A DNA stretch of 64,000 bases, from the NCBI RefSeq assembly GCF_004217045.1, contig NZ_SGXM01000001.1:806001-870000 (forward strand), written 5' to 3'. Positions 44,742 to 52,865 of the stretch are shown here, piece after piece. A program made the translations under genes and the position numbers. Within the stretch, counting starts at the first letter, position 1, and each line of letters starts with the position of its first letter. The stretch is from Cupriavidus agavae (GTDB lineage Bacteria; Pseudomonadota; Gammaproteobacteria; Burkholderiales; Burkholderiaceae). Under the pieces are notes generated by a model. That model made no database searches and was not told where the DNA came from. It was given only the letters and a program-made list of their open reading frames with translations.

Positions 44742-46399
44742 GCTCGGTGACATCGCTGTTCGACGAAACCGTGGCTCCTCCGGCCCCGGGCACGCAACTG
44801 ATGTGCGTGGACCGCCTGTCCGTGACCTTCGGCGAGGGCGAGCACGCCACCCGCGCGGTGCGCGACGTGAGCTTCGACCTGCGCGCCGGCGAACGCTACG
44901 CGCTGGTGGGCGAATCGGGCTCGGGCAAGACCGTGACCGCGCTGGCCATGCTGCGGCTGGTGGGGGACGCGCACTACCACGGGGCGATCCGCTTCGAGGG
45001 CAAGGATCTGCTGCAGGTGTCCGACCGCGAGATGCGTGGCATCCGGGGCTCGGAGATCGCCATGATCTTCCAGGAGCCCATGACCGCGCTGAACCCGCTC
45101 TATACGATCGGCAACCAGATCGTCGAGACGCTGGCGCTGCATGAGGGGCTGGACCGCCGCGCCGCGCGCAACCGGGCCATCGCGCTGCTGGAGCGCACCG
45201 GCATCAGCGACGCCGCCAACCGCTTCAACAGCTTTCCGCACCAGCTTTCGGGCGGCCAGCGGCAGCGCGCGATGATCGCCATGGCGTTGGCCTGCCGCCC
45301 CAAGCTGCTGCTGGCCGACGAGCCCACCACGGCGCTCGATGTGACCATTCGAGCGCAAATTCTGGATCTGCTGCGCAGCCTGCAGGCCGAGTTCGGCATG
45401 GCCGTGATGCTGATCACGCACGACCTGAACATGGTGCGAGCGTTCGCCCAGCGGGTGGGGGTGATGGAGAAGGGCGTGCTGGTGGAGACCGGCGAGACCG
45501 CCGAAGTGTTCGCCAATCCGCGCCACCCGTACACGCGCAAGCTGATCGACAGCCGCCCGAAGCGCGAGGTGCTGCCGCTGGTGCCGCTGGCGCCGGTGCT
45601 GCTGGAAACCGACGCGCTGTGCGTCAACTATCAGAAGAAGCGCCCCGGGTTTGCCGGCTGGTTCGGCAAGGAGGCATTCGCTGCGGTCAAGGACGTGACG
45701 TTGCAGTTGCGCGAGGGCGAGACGGTCGGCATCGTCGGCGAGTCCGGCTCGGGCAAGACCACGCTGGCCCATGCGGTGCTGGCGCTGCAGCGCAAGAGCG
45801 CCGGGGCGATCCGCTTCCTCGGGCGCAGCTTCGACGCCTGCACGGCAAAGGAACGCAGTTCGCTGCGCTCGCGCATGCAGGTGGTGTTCCAGGATCCGTT
45901 CGGCTCGCTGTCGCCGCGCATGACGATCGAGCAGATCGTGGGGGAGGGCCTGGCCCTGCACCAGCCGGGGCTGTCGCCCGAAGCCATGCGGGAACTGGTC
46001 ATCGAGGCGTTGCGCGAGGTCGGGCTCGACCGCACCGCGCTCGGCCGCTATCCGCACGAGTTCTCGGGCGGGCAGCGCCAGCGTATCGCCATCGCGCGCG
46101 TGCTGATCCTCAAACCGCAGGTGCTCGTGCTCGATGAGCCGACTTCGGCACTTGATGTGTCGATCCAGCAGCAGGTGCTGGCGCTGCTCTCGCAGTTGCA
46201 GCACAAGTACAACCTCAGCTACCTGTTCATCAGCCACGATCTGGCCGTGATCCGTGCGATGGCGCACCGAGTCATCGTCATGAAGAACGGTGAAGTGGTG
46301 GAATCGGGCGAGACCGACACGGTACTCGGCGCGCCGCAGCATCCGTATACGAGAAAGCTGATGGCGGCCGCCCAGTTGGGTGCCGCCACGGTGATGTGA
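44738..46399 (+). CDS. yejF: Peptide ABC transporter fused ATPase YejF
   Basis: The 553-residue protein contains two ABC ATPase domains in tandem, each with Walker A GESGSGKT and signature LSGGQRQR or FSGGQRQR, and Walker B LLADEPTTALD and LVLDEPTSALD. The fused layout matches YejF rather than separate DppD/DppF subunits. It completes the yejABEF importer. Confidence 0.94.
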   Translation: MSSVTSLFDETVAPPAPGTQLMCVDRLSVTFGEGEHATRAVRDVSFDLRAGERYALVGESGSGKTVTALAMLRLVGDAHYHGAIRFEGKDLLQVSDREMRGIRGSEIAMIFQEPMTALNPLYTIGNQIVETLALHEGLDRRAARNRAIALLERTGISDAANRFNSFPHQLSGGQRQRAMIAMALACRPKLLLADEPTTALDVTIRAQILDLLRSLQAEFGMAVMLITHDLNMVRAFAQRVGVMEKGVLVETGETAEVFANPRHPYTRKLIDSRPKREVLPLVPLAPVLLETDALCVNYQKKRPGFAGWFGKEAFAAVKDVTLQLREGETVGIVGESGSGKTTLAHAVLALQRKSAGAIRFLGRSFDACTAKERSSLRSRMQVVFQDPFGSLSPRMTIEQIVGEGLALHQPGLSPEAMRELVIEALREVGLDRTALGRYPHEFSGGQRQRIAIARVLILKPQVLVLDEPTSALDVSIQQQVLALLSQLQHKYNLSYLFISHDLAVIRAMAHRVIVMKNGEVVESGETDTVLGAPQHPYTRKLMAAAQLGAATVM

Positions 46400-46735
46400 T
46401 GGCAGGGCCGTGTTTAACGGCACTGACACAGGATTCCTTTATAGGGAATCTAACAATCAAGATGACTTTTTTACGCTAATTCATTGATTTGCCGGTCTTT
46501 TGCGGGGAATTTGTAACCAACTTTGACACGTCAGGGTGGGTACTTTAGTATTCCGCGATAAGTTTTGTCGGGGGTGGTTCGTCCGCCGCATGCAGGCCCT
46601 GGGGAGGGCCGGAGTTGCACGCGGCTGGTGCAGCGCTGCAGGCGTACTTCTTGCGTACGTTCCGCCCTGATGTCTTTTCGCTGTCCGGCTATGTCTGACA
46701 AGCCGGTCAGATTTGTCCGATCATCAGGAGAGCCA
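46400..46735. other. 336-base gap between yejF and the NlpC gene
   Basis: No gene is seen. A weak 6-bp hairpin GATTCC/GGAATC (46432-46450) follows yejF. A strong promoter TTGACA-17-TAGTAT lies at 46523-46551, giving a leader of about 175 bases before the NlpC/P60 gene. The middle is AT-rich compared with its surroundings. Confidence 0.6.
46523..46551 (+). promoter_or_regulatory. Promoter of the NlpC/P60 gene
   Basis: A perfect -35 TTGACA (46523-46528), a 17-base spacer and TAGTAT (46546-46551). Confidence 0.8.
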
Positions 46736-47416
46736 ATGCAAACGGTACTTCATTCGCTGGCGCGTGCCGCTATCGGAATTGCCATTGCCTGCGGTGCGAC
46801 TGTGTCGAATGGAGTGCTGGCGGATACGGTGTTCAAGGACCCTGACGCCCGGATCGAAGCGCGTGCCGACCAGGCCGCCGACCATCCGGAACACAAGCGT
46901 GGCTTGTTGTCGTCGGTCATGAGCTCCACCAGCAACGTTGCCAGCAAGGCTGGCGACCTGGTCATGAACGCGCTGGGACTGATTGGTGTGCGTTACCGCT
47001 TCGGCGGCAACAGCCCCGAATCGGGCCTGGACTGCAGCGGCTTCGTCCGCTACGTGTTCAACGACACATTCGGCTTCATGTTGCCGCGCCGGTCCGTGGA
47101 AATGAGCCAGGTGGGCACCACCGTGGCCGTCAACGAACTGCGTCCGGGGGACCTCGTGTTCTTCAACACGATGCGCCACACGTTCTCGCACGTCGGCATC
47201 TATATCGGCGACAACAAGTTCGTGCACGCACCGTCCACCGGCAGCAAGATCCGCGTTGACGACATGCGCGCCTCTTACTGGGTCACGCGCTACAACGGCG
47301 CACGCCGCATCGACGATTCGGCGCGCGGCTCGGTGGACACCACCGGCGGCATGATCGAGACGCTCAAGCGCTACGATCCGAACGCCCAGGGCCGCTCGAT
47401 CCTCGTCGGCGGCTGA
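46736..47416 (+). CDS. Exported NlpC/P60 family peptidase
   Basis: The 226-residue product has a signal peptide (about 1-29) and a C-terminal NlpC/P60 domain with the catalytic triad Cys100 (GLDCSGFVRYVF), His152 (FSHVGIYIGDNKF) and His164 (FVHAP). It should cleave peptide cross-links or stems in peptidoglycan. AGGAGA precedes the ATG at 46736. A strong promoter is upstream and a terminator downstream, so it is a single-gene unit. Confidence 0.93.
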   Translation: MQTVLHSLARAAIGIAIACGATVSNGVLADTVFKDPDARIEARADQAADHPEHKRGLLSSVMSSTSNVASKAGDLVMNALGLIGVRYRFGGNSPESGLDCSGFVRYVFNDTFGFMLPRRSVEMSQVGTTVAVNELRPGDLVFFNTMRHTFSHVGIYIGDNKFVHAPSTGSKIRVDDMRASYWVTRYNGARRIDDSARGSVDTTGGMIETLKRYDPNAQGRSILVGG

Positions 47417-47439
47417 CCGGGATCTGGCTCCGGCCAAAT

Positions 47440-47470
47440 AAAAAAGGACTGCTCCGGCAGTCCTTTTTTG
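47440..47470. terminator. Terminator between NlpC and patatin genes
   Basis: GGACTGC and GCAGTCC form a 7-bp stem around TCCG with A-tract and T-tract flanks, working in both directions between convergent genes. Confidence 0.88.
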
Positions 47471-47548
47471 TTGCCCGTCGCGCGGGGCAGGGTGACAGCG
47501 GCTGTCGATCGGGCTGACGAATCCTGTCAGCCTGACTGCCCAACGTCG

Positions 47549-48490
47549 TCAGGGCGCCGCGCCCACCGTGGCGACGGGGCGGGACCGTGCCAGTGCCAGC
47601 TTCTCGCGCAGTGTGGCCAGCACGGCGGCGGTGGCCTGCTCCCCGGCCAGGATCGCGCGGTTGCGCGATGCGAAGTCACTGCCGCCCATGTCGGGCAGGT
47701 CGGGGCGGATCACCACGTCGGCGCGCGCCAGCGACATCTTGTTGATCGACTGGCCCATGATGGCCGTGGTCTGCAGCAGCACGCCGCTCTGGCCGTTGTT
47801 CTTCTGGCTCGACGGATCGGCCGAAATGTTGACCGCGATGACAAAGTCCGCGCCCATCTCGCGCGCCGCATCCACCGGCACCGGTTCCACCAGCCCGCCA
47901 TCGACGTAGTCATGCCCGGCGATCGACACCGGCTGGAACACGCCCGGCACGCTGCTCGACGCCCGCACCGCCTGGCCCGTGTTGCCGCGCCGGAACAGGA
48001 TGCGCTCGCCGGTCTTGAGATCGGTGGCGACAATGCCCAGCGGCAGCTTCATGGCCTCGATCGGCCGGTTCTTGACCAGCCGGTTCACGTAGTTCTGCAG
48101 CGCCTCGCCCTTGAGCCAGCCGCCGAATCTGGTGCCGAAGGGCAGGGCCCAGTCGGCAATCGACGCCTCGTCCATGGTCAGGGCCAGCTTGTTCAGTTCG
48201 AACCCGTTCAGCCCGGTGGCATACAGCGCCGCCACCACCGATCCCGCGCTGGTGCCCGTGACGATCTCCGGATGGATGCCCTGGGCCTCCAGCGCCTTGA
48301 TCACGCCAATATGGGCAAAGCCGCGTGCCGCGCCGCCACCGAGCGCCAGGCCGATGCGCAGCGGGCGCGGCGGCGCCGTGACGGGCGGCGCGGTGGCCAC
48401 GGGCGGGGTGACGGGCGCCGGCTTCGGGCCGAACGAGCAGGCTGCCAGCAGCATGGCGGCCGAGGCGCCAAGGAAATGTCGTCGTTGCAT
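47549..48490 (-). CDS. Patatin-like phospholipase lipoprotein
   Basis: The 313-residue product has a lipoprotein signal with a twin-arginine motif, RRHFLG, and lipobox LLAAC (Cys18), then a proline-rich linker and a patatin domain: oxyanion GGGAARG, nucleophile GTSAG (Ser81) and the catalytic Asp in YVDGGLVEP. It is of the RssA-type bacterial group, but those are usually cytoplasmic; here the enzyme should be anchored outside. The start at 48490 was chosen because it fits the signal; an ATG 12 codons upstream is possible. Confidence 0.88.
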   Translation of the reverse strand: MQRRHFLGASAAMLLAACSFGPKPAPVTPPVATAPPVTAPPRPLRIGLALGGGAARGFAHIGVIKALEAQGIHPEIVTGTSAGSVVAALYATGLNGFELNKLALTMDEASIADWALPFGTRFGGWLKGEALQNYVNRLVKNRPIEAMKLPLGIVATDLKTGERILFRRGNTGQAVRASSSVPGVFQPVSIAGHDYVDGGLVEPVPVDAAREMGADFVIAVNISADPSSQKNNGQSGVLLQTTAIMGQSINKMSLARADVVIRPDLPDMGGSDFASRNRAILAGEQATAAVLATLREKLALARSRPVATVGAAP

Positions 48491-48635
48491 CAGGAAGAAA
48501 ACCAGGAGAAGTGACGCGCCGGCCATCGCGTGCGCCACGGGCGCGAAGCGGAGCGGGCCGACCCGTCTCAGACCGGACGCAGCATAAATGATTCCGCGGC
48601 ACGTGCGCCAGCCGCAGGCGGCGGAAGGGGAGGCG

Positions 48636-48691
48636 TATAATGCCGCATCCAGCGAAATCCGGCCTGCGCGCATCCGTGCGCGGGCCTTTTT
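48636..48691 (+). promoter_or_regulatory. gltX leader with -10 and terminator-like hairpin
   Basis: TATAAT at 48636-48641 is followed, about 20 bases on, by GGCC-TG-CGCGCA / TGCGCG-GGCC (48661-48686) and TTTTT, which is an intrinsic terminator shape. The gltX ATG is only 13 bases beyond the T-tract. No -35 and no leader peptide is evident. Confidence 0.55.
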
Positions 48692-48704
48692 GTTTCTTCC
48701 GACC

Positions 48705-50102
48705 ATGACACAACGCGTCCGCACCCGCTTCGCGCCGAGCCCGACCGGCTTCATCCACCTCGGCAATATCCGCTCCGCGCTCTACCCGTGGGCCTTTGCC
48801 CGCCGCATGGGCGGCGATTTCATCCTGCGCATCGAGGATACCGACGTGGAGCGCTCCTCGAAGGAGGCGGTCGACGTGATCCTGGAGGGCATGGCCTGGC
48901 TCGATCTCGATATCGACGAGGGCCCGTTCTACCAGATGCAGCGCATGGACCGCTATCGCGCGGTGGTGCAGCAGATGGTGGACAGCGAGCTGGCGTACCC
49001 GTGCTACATGAGCACCGAGGAACTCGACGCGCTGCGCGAGGCCCAGCGCGCCGCCGGCGAAAAGCCGCGCTACAACGGCTTCTGGCGTCCCGAGCCGGGC
49101 AAGACGCTGCCCGAGCCGCCCGCCGGCGTGCAGCCCGTGATCCGTTTCCGGAACCCCATCGGCGGCAGCGTGGTGTGGGACGACGCCGTGAAGGGCCGGA
49201 TCGAGATCTCCAACGACGAACTCGACGACCTGGTCATCGCGCGCCCGGACGGCACGCCGACCTACAACTTCTGCGTGGTCGTCGATGACCTCGACATGAA
49301 GATCACGCACGTGATCCGGGGCGACGACCACGTCAACAACACGCCGCGCCAGATCAACATCATCCGCGCGCTCGGCGGCGAGGTGCCGGTCTACGCCCAC
49401 CTGCCGACCGTGCTGAACGAGCAGGGCGAGAAGATGAGCAAGCGCCATGGCGCGATGCCGGTCACCGGCTACCGCGACGAAGGCTACCTGCCCGAAGCCG
49501 TGGTCAATTACCTGGCGCGCCTGGGCTGGGCGCACGGCGACGCCGAGATTTTCTCGCGCGAGCAGTTCGTCGAGTGGTTCGACCTGGAGCACCTGGGCAA
49601 GTCGCCGGCGCAATACAACCCGGAAAAGCTGGCCTGGCTCAACAACCACTACATCAAGACCGGCGACAACCAGCGCCTGGCCGAGCTGACGCGCCCGTTC
49701 ATCGAGGCCGAGGGCGGCAAGGTGGAGGGCGCCGACCTGGTGGGCGTGATCGCGCTGGTCAAGGATCGCGCCAACACGCTCAGGGAAGTGGCCCAGACCG
49801 CGATGCTGTTCTATCGCGGCGAGCCGCAGCCCGACGCCGCGCTCAAGGCCGAGCATCTGACGGACGAGATCCGGCCGGCCGTGCGGGCGCTGGCCACCCA
49901 GCTTGCCGCGCTGCCCGAGTGGAAGCGCGAGGCCATCAATGCCACGTTCAAGGCCGTGCTGGCCGAGTTCGGCCTGAAGATGCCGAAGCTGGCCATGCCG
50001 GTGCGCCTGCTGGTGGTGGGGCAACTGCAAACGCCGAGCATCGACGCGGTGCTGGAACTGATCGGCCGCGACACGGTGCTGCGCCGCCTGGGCGCTGCGT
50101 AA
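48705..50102 (+). CDS. gltX: Glutamyl-tRNA synthetase
   Basis: GltX charges tRNA-Glu with glutamate. The 465-residue class I synthetase has the HIGH-like motif [19 protein letters not shown] and KMSKRHGA (KMSKS motif), with the IEDTDVERS motif of discriminating enzymes. It lacks the Cys-rich zinc site of E. coli GluRS, which is normal for many. A tRNA cluster with two tRNA-Glu copies follows. The start at 48705 has only a weak ribosome site (TTCC-rich leader). Confidence 0.96.
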   Translation: MTQRVRTRFAPSPTGFIHLGNIRSALYPWAFARRMGGDFILRIEDTDVERSSKEAVDVILEGMAWLDLDIDEGPFYQMQRMDRYRAVVQQMVDSELAYPCYMSTEELDALREAQRAAGEKPRYNGFWRPEPGKTLPEPPAGVQPVIRFRNPIGGSVVWDDAVKGRIEISNDELDDLVIARPDGTPTYNFCVVVDDLDMKITHVIRGDDHVNNTPRQINIIRALGGEVPVYAHLPTVLNEQGEKMSKRHGAMPVTGYRDEGYLPEAVVNYLARLGWAHGDAEIFSREQFVEWFDLEHLGKSPAQYNPEKLAWLNNHYIKTGDNQRLAELTRPFIEAEGGKVEGADLVGVIALVKDRANTLREVAQTAMLFYRGEPQPDAALKAEHLTDEIRPAVRALATQLAALPEWKREAINATFKAVLAEFGLKMPKLAMPVRLLVVGQLQTPSIDAVLELIGRDTVLRRLGAA

Positions 50103-50221
50103 AAATGTGCGGAAAAGTCGCGGCAGGGGCTTGCGCTCCGGCCGCGACTTCAGCATAATCTCGTTCTCCCTGCTGCGCGACGCAAGTCAAACAGCCCGGT
50201 TGAAAAACAGGAAAAAGGGAC

Positions 50222-50249
50222 TTGCAAAATGCGGTGAGTTGTTTATAAT
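50222..50249 (+). promoter_or_regulatory. Promoter of the first tRNA cluster
   Basis: TTGCAA (50222-50227), a 16-base spacer and TATAAT (50244-50249), about 60 bases before the first tRNA-Ala; CGCCGCTTCGC follows, a GC-rich discriminator typical of stable RNA promoters. Confidence 0.75.
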
Positions 50250-50309
50250 CGCCGCTTCGCCGGAAACGCAGTAAAATCCGGTGGCAAGAGCAGCAAGGCA
50301 GTAACTATT

Positions 50310-50385
<76 letters not shown>

Positions 50386-50393
50386 AAGTTTCT

Positions 50394-50469
50394 GTCCCCT
50401 TCGTCTAGAGGCCTAGGACATCACCCTTTCACGGTGAGTACAGGGGTTCGAATCCCCTAGGGGACGCCA
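50394..50469 (+). tRNA. tRNA-Glu (TTC), copy 1
   Basis: A 76-base cloverleaf with acceptor GTCCCCT/AGGGGAC, anticodon loop CTTTCAC (anticodon TTC) and an encoded CCA. It starts eight bases after tRNA-Ala. Confidence 0.97.
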
Positions 50470-50535
50470 GACATTGGACGTAATCATTCGTCCAGTTGGC
50501 TGTCCGGAGCGATGCTCCAGTCAGCAACCAACAAC

Positions 50536-50612
50536 GGAGCGGTAGTTCAGTTGGTTAGAATACCGGCCTGTCACGCCGGGGGTCGCGGGTTCGAGCCCCG
50601 TCCGCTCCGCCA
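50536..50612 (+). tRNA. tRNA-Asp (GTC), copy 1
   Basis: A 77-base cloverleaf with acceptor GGAGCGG/CCGCTCC, anticodon loop CTGTCAC (anticodon GTC) and an encoded CCA. Confidence 0.97.
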
Positions 50613-50619
50613 GACTGAG

Positions 50620-50648
50620 CCCGCTTGGGTGAAACCAAGCGGGTTTTT
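50620..50648 (+). terminator. Terminator of the first tRNA cluster
   Basis: CCCGCTTGG and CCAAGCGGG form a perfect 9-bp stem around GTGAAA, followed by TTTTTA. Confidence 0.9.
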
Positions 50649-50661
50649 ATTTGGGTGAGAG

Positions 50662-50684
50662 GTGATTATTCGATAATCACTTTT
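50662..50684 (+). terminator. Second hairpin after the first tRNA cluster
   Basis: GTGATTAT and ATAATCAC form a perfect 8-bp stem around TCG, followed by TTTT. It may be a backup terminator. Confidence 0.6.
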
Positions 50685-50777
50685 CCGATTTACCCGGGAC
50701 TGGATTCAAAGTCCTGAAAAATCGAAAACATAATGATGGCCCGCAAGGATCGTCGATTATGTGTTCCAGCAGTATCG

Positions 50778-50853
<76 letters not shown>

Positions 50854-50965
50854 AGGTTTCGAACAGGTATCGAAGCAGTAAAAAAGGTACCTGGAAATGC
50901 GAAAGTTCTGCTAGAATAGCCGACTTCGCAGCAGTAGACGGAAACGTTGCTTGCAACAGATTTCT

Positions 50966-51041
50966 GTCCCCTTCGTCTAGAGGCCTAGGACATCACCCTT
51001 TCACGGTGAGTACAGGGGTTCGAATCCCCTAGGGGACGCCA
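50966..51041 (+). tRNA. tRNA-Glu (TTC), copy 2
   Basis: Identical to copy 1. Here 112 bases, including a possible -10 TAGAAT at 50912-50917, separate it from tRNA-Ala, against eight bases in the first cluster. Confidence 0.97.
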
Positions 51042-51107
51042 GACAATGGGCGTAATCAAACGTCCAGTGGCTGTCCGGAGCGCTTGCTCCAGGCGCCAAG
51101 CAGAATT

Positions 51108-51184
51108 GGAGCGGTAGTTCAGTTGGTTAGAATACCGGCCTGTCACGCCGGGGGTCGCGGGTTCGAGCCCCGTCCGCTCCGCCA
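51108..51184 (+). tRNA. tRNA-Asp (GTC), copy 2
   Basis: Identical to copy 1. The 66-base spacer before it is a diverged copy of the spacer in the first cluster. Its 3' end begins a 58-bp sequence repeated at 51315-51372. Confidence 0.97.
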
Positions 51185-51221
51185 AACTTTGAAAAAGCCT
51201 GCGCAAGCAGGCTTTTTTTTC
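51164..51221 (+). repeat. 58-bp direct repeat, copy 1 (tRNA-Asp 3' end plus terminator)
   Basis: This copy covers the last 21 bases of tRNA-Asp and the terminator GCCTGC-GCAA-GCAGGC with eight T (hairpin and tract at 51192-51220). The identical second copy lies 151 bases downstream. Confidence 0.92.
51192..51220 (+). terminator. Terminator of the second tRNA cluster
   Basis: GCCTGC and GCAGGC with a GCAA loop, preceded by AAAAA and followed by eight T. Confidence 0.92.
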
Positions 51222-51237
51222 ATCCATAAGGAGCGGA

Positions 51238-51295
51238 GGGAGCTGCCTGCGCAGCTCCCGGCGGGGCGAGAAGGGATTCGCTTGCAAGCGAATCC
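51238..51295 (+). repeat. Two palindromes between the 58-bp repeats
   Basis: GGGAGCTGC-CTGC-GCAGCTCCC (51238-51259) and a perfect 22-base palindrome GGATTCGCTTG/CAAGCGAATCC (51274-51295) lie in the 93 bases between the repeat copies. They resemble REP-type or recombination-related palindromes. Confidence 0.7.
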
Positions 51296-51314
51296 GCGGC
51301 CTGCAGCATGTAGG

Positions 51315-51372
51315 CGAGCCCCGTCCGCTCCGCCAAACTTTGAAAAAGCCTGCGCAAGCAGGCTTTTTTTTC
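51315..51372 (+). repeat. 58-bp direct repeat, copy 2 (tRNA-Asp remnant plus terminator)
   Basis: Base-for-base identical to 51164-51221, but no tRNA precedes it, so the tRNA part is a 21-base remnant. A second working terminator lies at 51343-51371. Confidence 0.92.
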
Positions 51373-51383
51373 GTCCTCGTTCT

Positions 51384-51410
51384 CCCCTCTCCCGCCTTGC
51401 GGGAGAGGGG
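51384..51410. terminator. Palindrome between tRNA cluster and MATE gene
   Basis: CCCCTCTCCCGC and GCGGGAGAGGGG form a 12-bp stem around CTT. It shares its core with the palindrome at 7002-7041 and lies just downstream of the convergent MATE gene. Confidence 0.75.
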
Positions 51411-51420
51411 AATTGGCATT

Positions 51421-52770
51421 TCAGGCAGTCCGACTCACCTTTCTGAAATACCCCACCAGCAGGCCGCCAGCGATCGCCAGGCTGACGCTGTTGGCCAGCC
51501 AGAAGCCTGCTGCGCCGCGCGTGAAGGCCGGCATCCAGTCGAGCAGCCCGAACCCCAGCACATAGCCGCCGCCGAGTCCCACGCCCCAGAGCGAGGCCGC
51601 GTAGATCAGCGTCGGGATCAGCGCGATCTTGTAGGCGCGCAGCACGAAGCCGGTCATGACCTGGATGGCGTCGAAGGCCTGGTAGAACGCCACGAACAGC
51701 ATCAGCGGCAGGGCCTTGGCCACGACAGCCGGGTCTTTCACATAGGCATTGAGCACGGGCTCGCGCAGCAGCCATAGCGCGGCGCCCGTCACCAGCGCCA
51801 GCGCGGCGCCAAAGCGGATGCCGCGCCAGCCAAGCCGCCGGGCGCCGGCGCGGTCGCGGGCGCCAAGGTGCTGGGCCACCAGCGTCGACGTGGCGATCGA
51901 CAGCGACAGCGGCATCATGTAAGCCACCGCGCCGAGATTGGCGATAATCTGATGCCCGGCCAGCACCTCGGTGCCGAGCCGCGTGATGAAGATCGACATC
52001 AGCGTGAACGACGTGATCTCGATCAGGTAGGTCAGTCCCATCGGCACGCCCAGCCGCAGCATCGGCACGATACGGTCGCGGCGCGGCCACTCCCAGCGCG
52101 TGAAAATCTCGAGCGGAAGGTAGGTGCGGTCGAACCGCAGGATGCAGAGCCCCACGCCGCACCAGAGCCAACTGATGATCGTGGAGGCCAGCGCGCAGCC
52201 CGGCCCCCCCATGGCCGCGATGCCGAAGCCGCCATGGATGAACCAGGCGTTGAGCGGCACCTTCAGGATCAGCCCGCCGATCTGCAGCATGGTCACCATG
52301 ATCGGTCGCGACAGCGCGTTGTTCAGCGCCATGTAGACCCGGAAGGCGAGCGCCGCGGGCAACCCGAACGCCACGATATGGAGGTAGCGCGAGGCCTTGT
52401 CCACCAGCTCGGGCGGCGCCTTGGCAAACGCCAGCAGCGGCTCCGGGAACAGCAGCAACAGCATGCCTGGCACGGCCAGCGCCACGCCGAGCCACGCCGC
52501 CTGGCGCACTTCCACGCCGATCTCGGCGGTACGGCCCGCGCCATAGAGCTGGCCGGCAATCGGTGCCAGCGCCTGCAGCACGCCCATCAGGCTGATATAG
52601 ACGGTGACATAGATCGAGCCGCCGAGCCCCACGGCGGCCAGGTCGGCGGCCGACGAGCGGCCGGCCATGATGGTGTCGATGACCCCGAAGGCCACCACGG
52701 CAAGCTGGCCCACCAGCACCGGTGCGGCCAGGGTAATGATGCGTCGAAGGTCCTGCAGCGCGCTGCTCAT
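51421..52770 (-). CDS. MATE family efflux transporter (NorM-like)
   Basis: The 449-residue inner-membrane protein has about 12 hydrophobic spans in two homologous halves, with the MATE patterns APVLVGQLAVVAFGVIDTIM and GRSSAADLAAVGLGGSI, and the second-half GVPMGLTYLIEITSFTLMSI with GTEVLAGHQI. NorM-type members export drugs or dyes in exchange for Na+ or H+. Substrate is unknown. It is 95 bases downstream of the glycosyltransferase gene on the same strand. Confidence 0.92.
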   Translation of the reverse strand: MSSALQDLRRIITLAAPVLVGQLAVVAFGVIDTIMAGRSSAADLAAVGLGGSIYVTVYISLMGVLQALAPIAGQLYGAGRTAEIGVEVRQAAWLGVALAVPGMLLLLFPEPLLAFAKAPPELVDKASRYLHIVAFGLPAALAFRVYMALNNALSRPIMVTMLQIGGLILKVPLNAWFIHGGFGIAAMGGPGCALASTIISWLWCGVGLCILRFDRTYLPLEIFTRWEWPRRDRIVPMLRLGVPMGLTYLIEITSFTLMSIFITRLGTEVLAGHQIIANLGAVAYMMPLSLSIATSTLVAQHLGARDRAGARRLGWRGIRFGAALALVTGAALWLLREPVLNAYVKDPAVVAKALPLMLFVAFYQAFDAIQVMTGFVLRAYKIALIPTLIYAASLWGVGLGGGYVLGFGLLDWMPAFTRGAAGFWLANSVSLAIAGGLLVGYFRKVSRTA

Positions 52771-52865
52771 TGTTATTGTCGATCGGGATCAGGAGGGTGC
52801 CCGGGCGCGGGCATCCTGCACGGGCCGGGACCCATGCAGGCGGGGGCGGGCTGGCGCGGCGGCGC

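Noticed and set aside
48641-48704. T-box riboswitch in the gltX leader
   Set aside because: The leader is far too short and T-boxes are essentially absent from beta-proteobacteria; only the hairpin and T-tract are supported.
50985-51419. Minus-strand frame across the second tRNA-Glu and tRNA-Asp
   Set aside because: It encodes the well-known false product of tRNA genes (LEPATPGVTGRYSNQLN) and covers two terminators.
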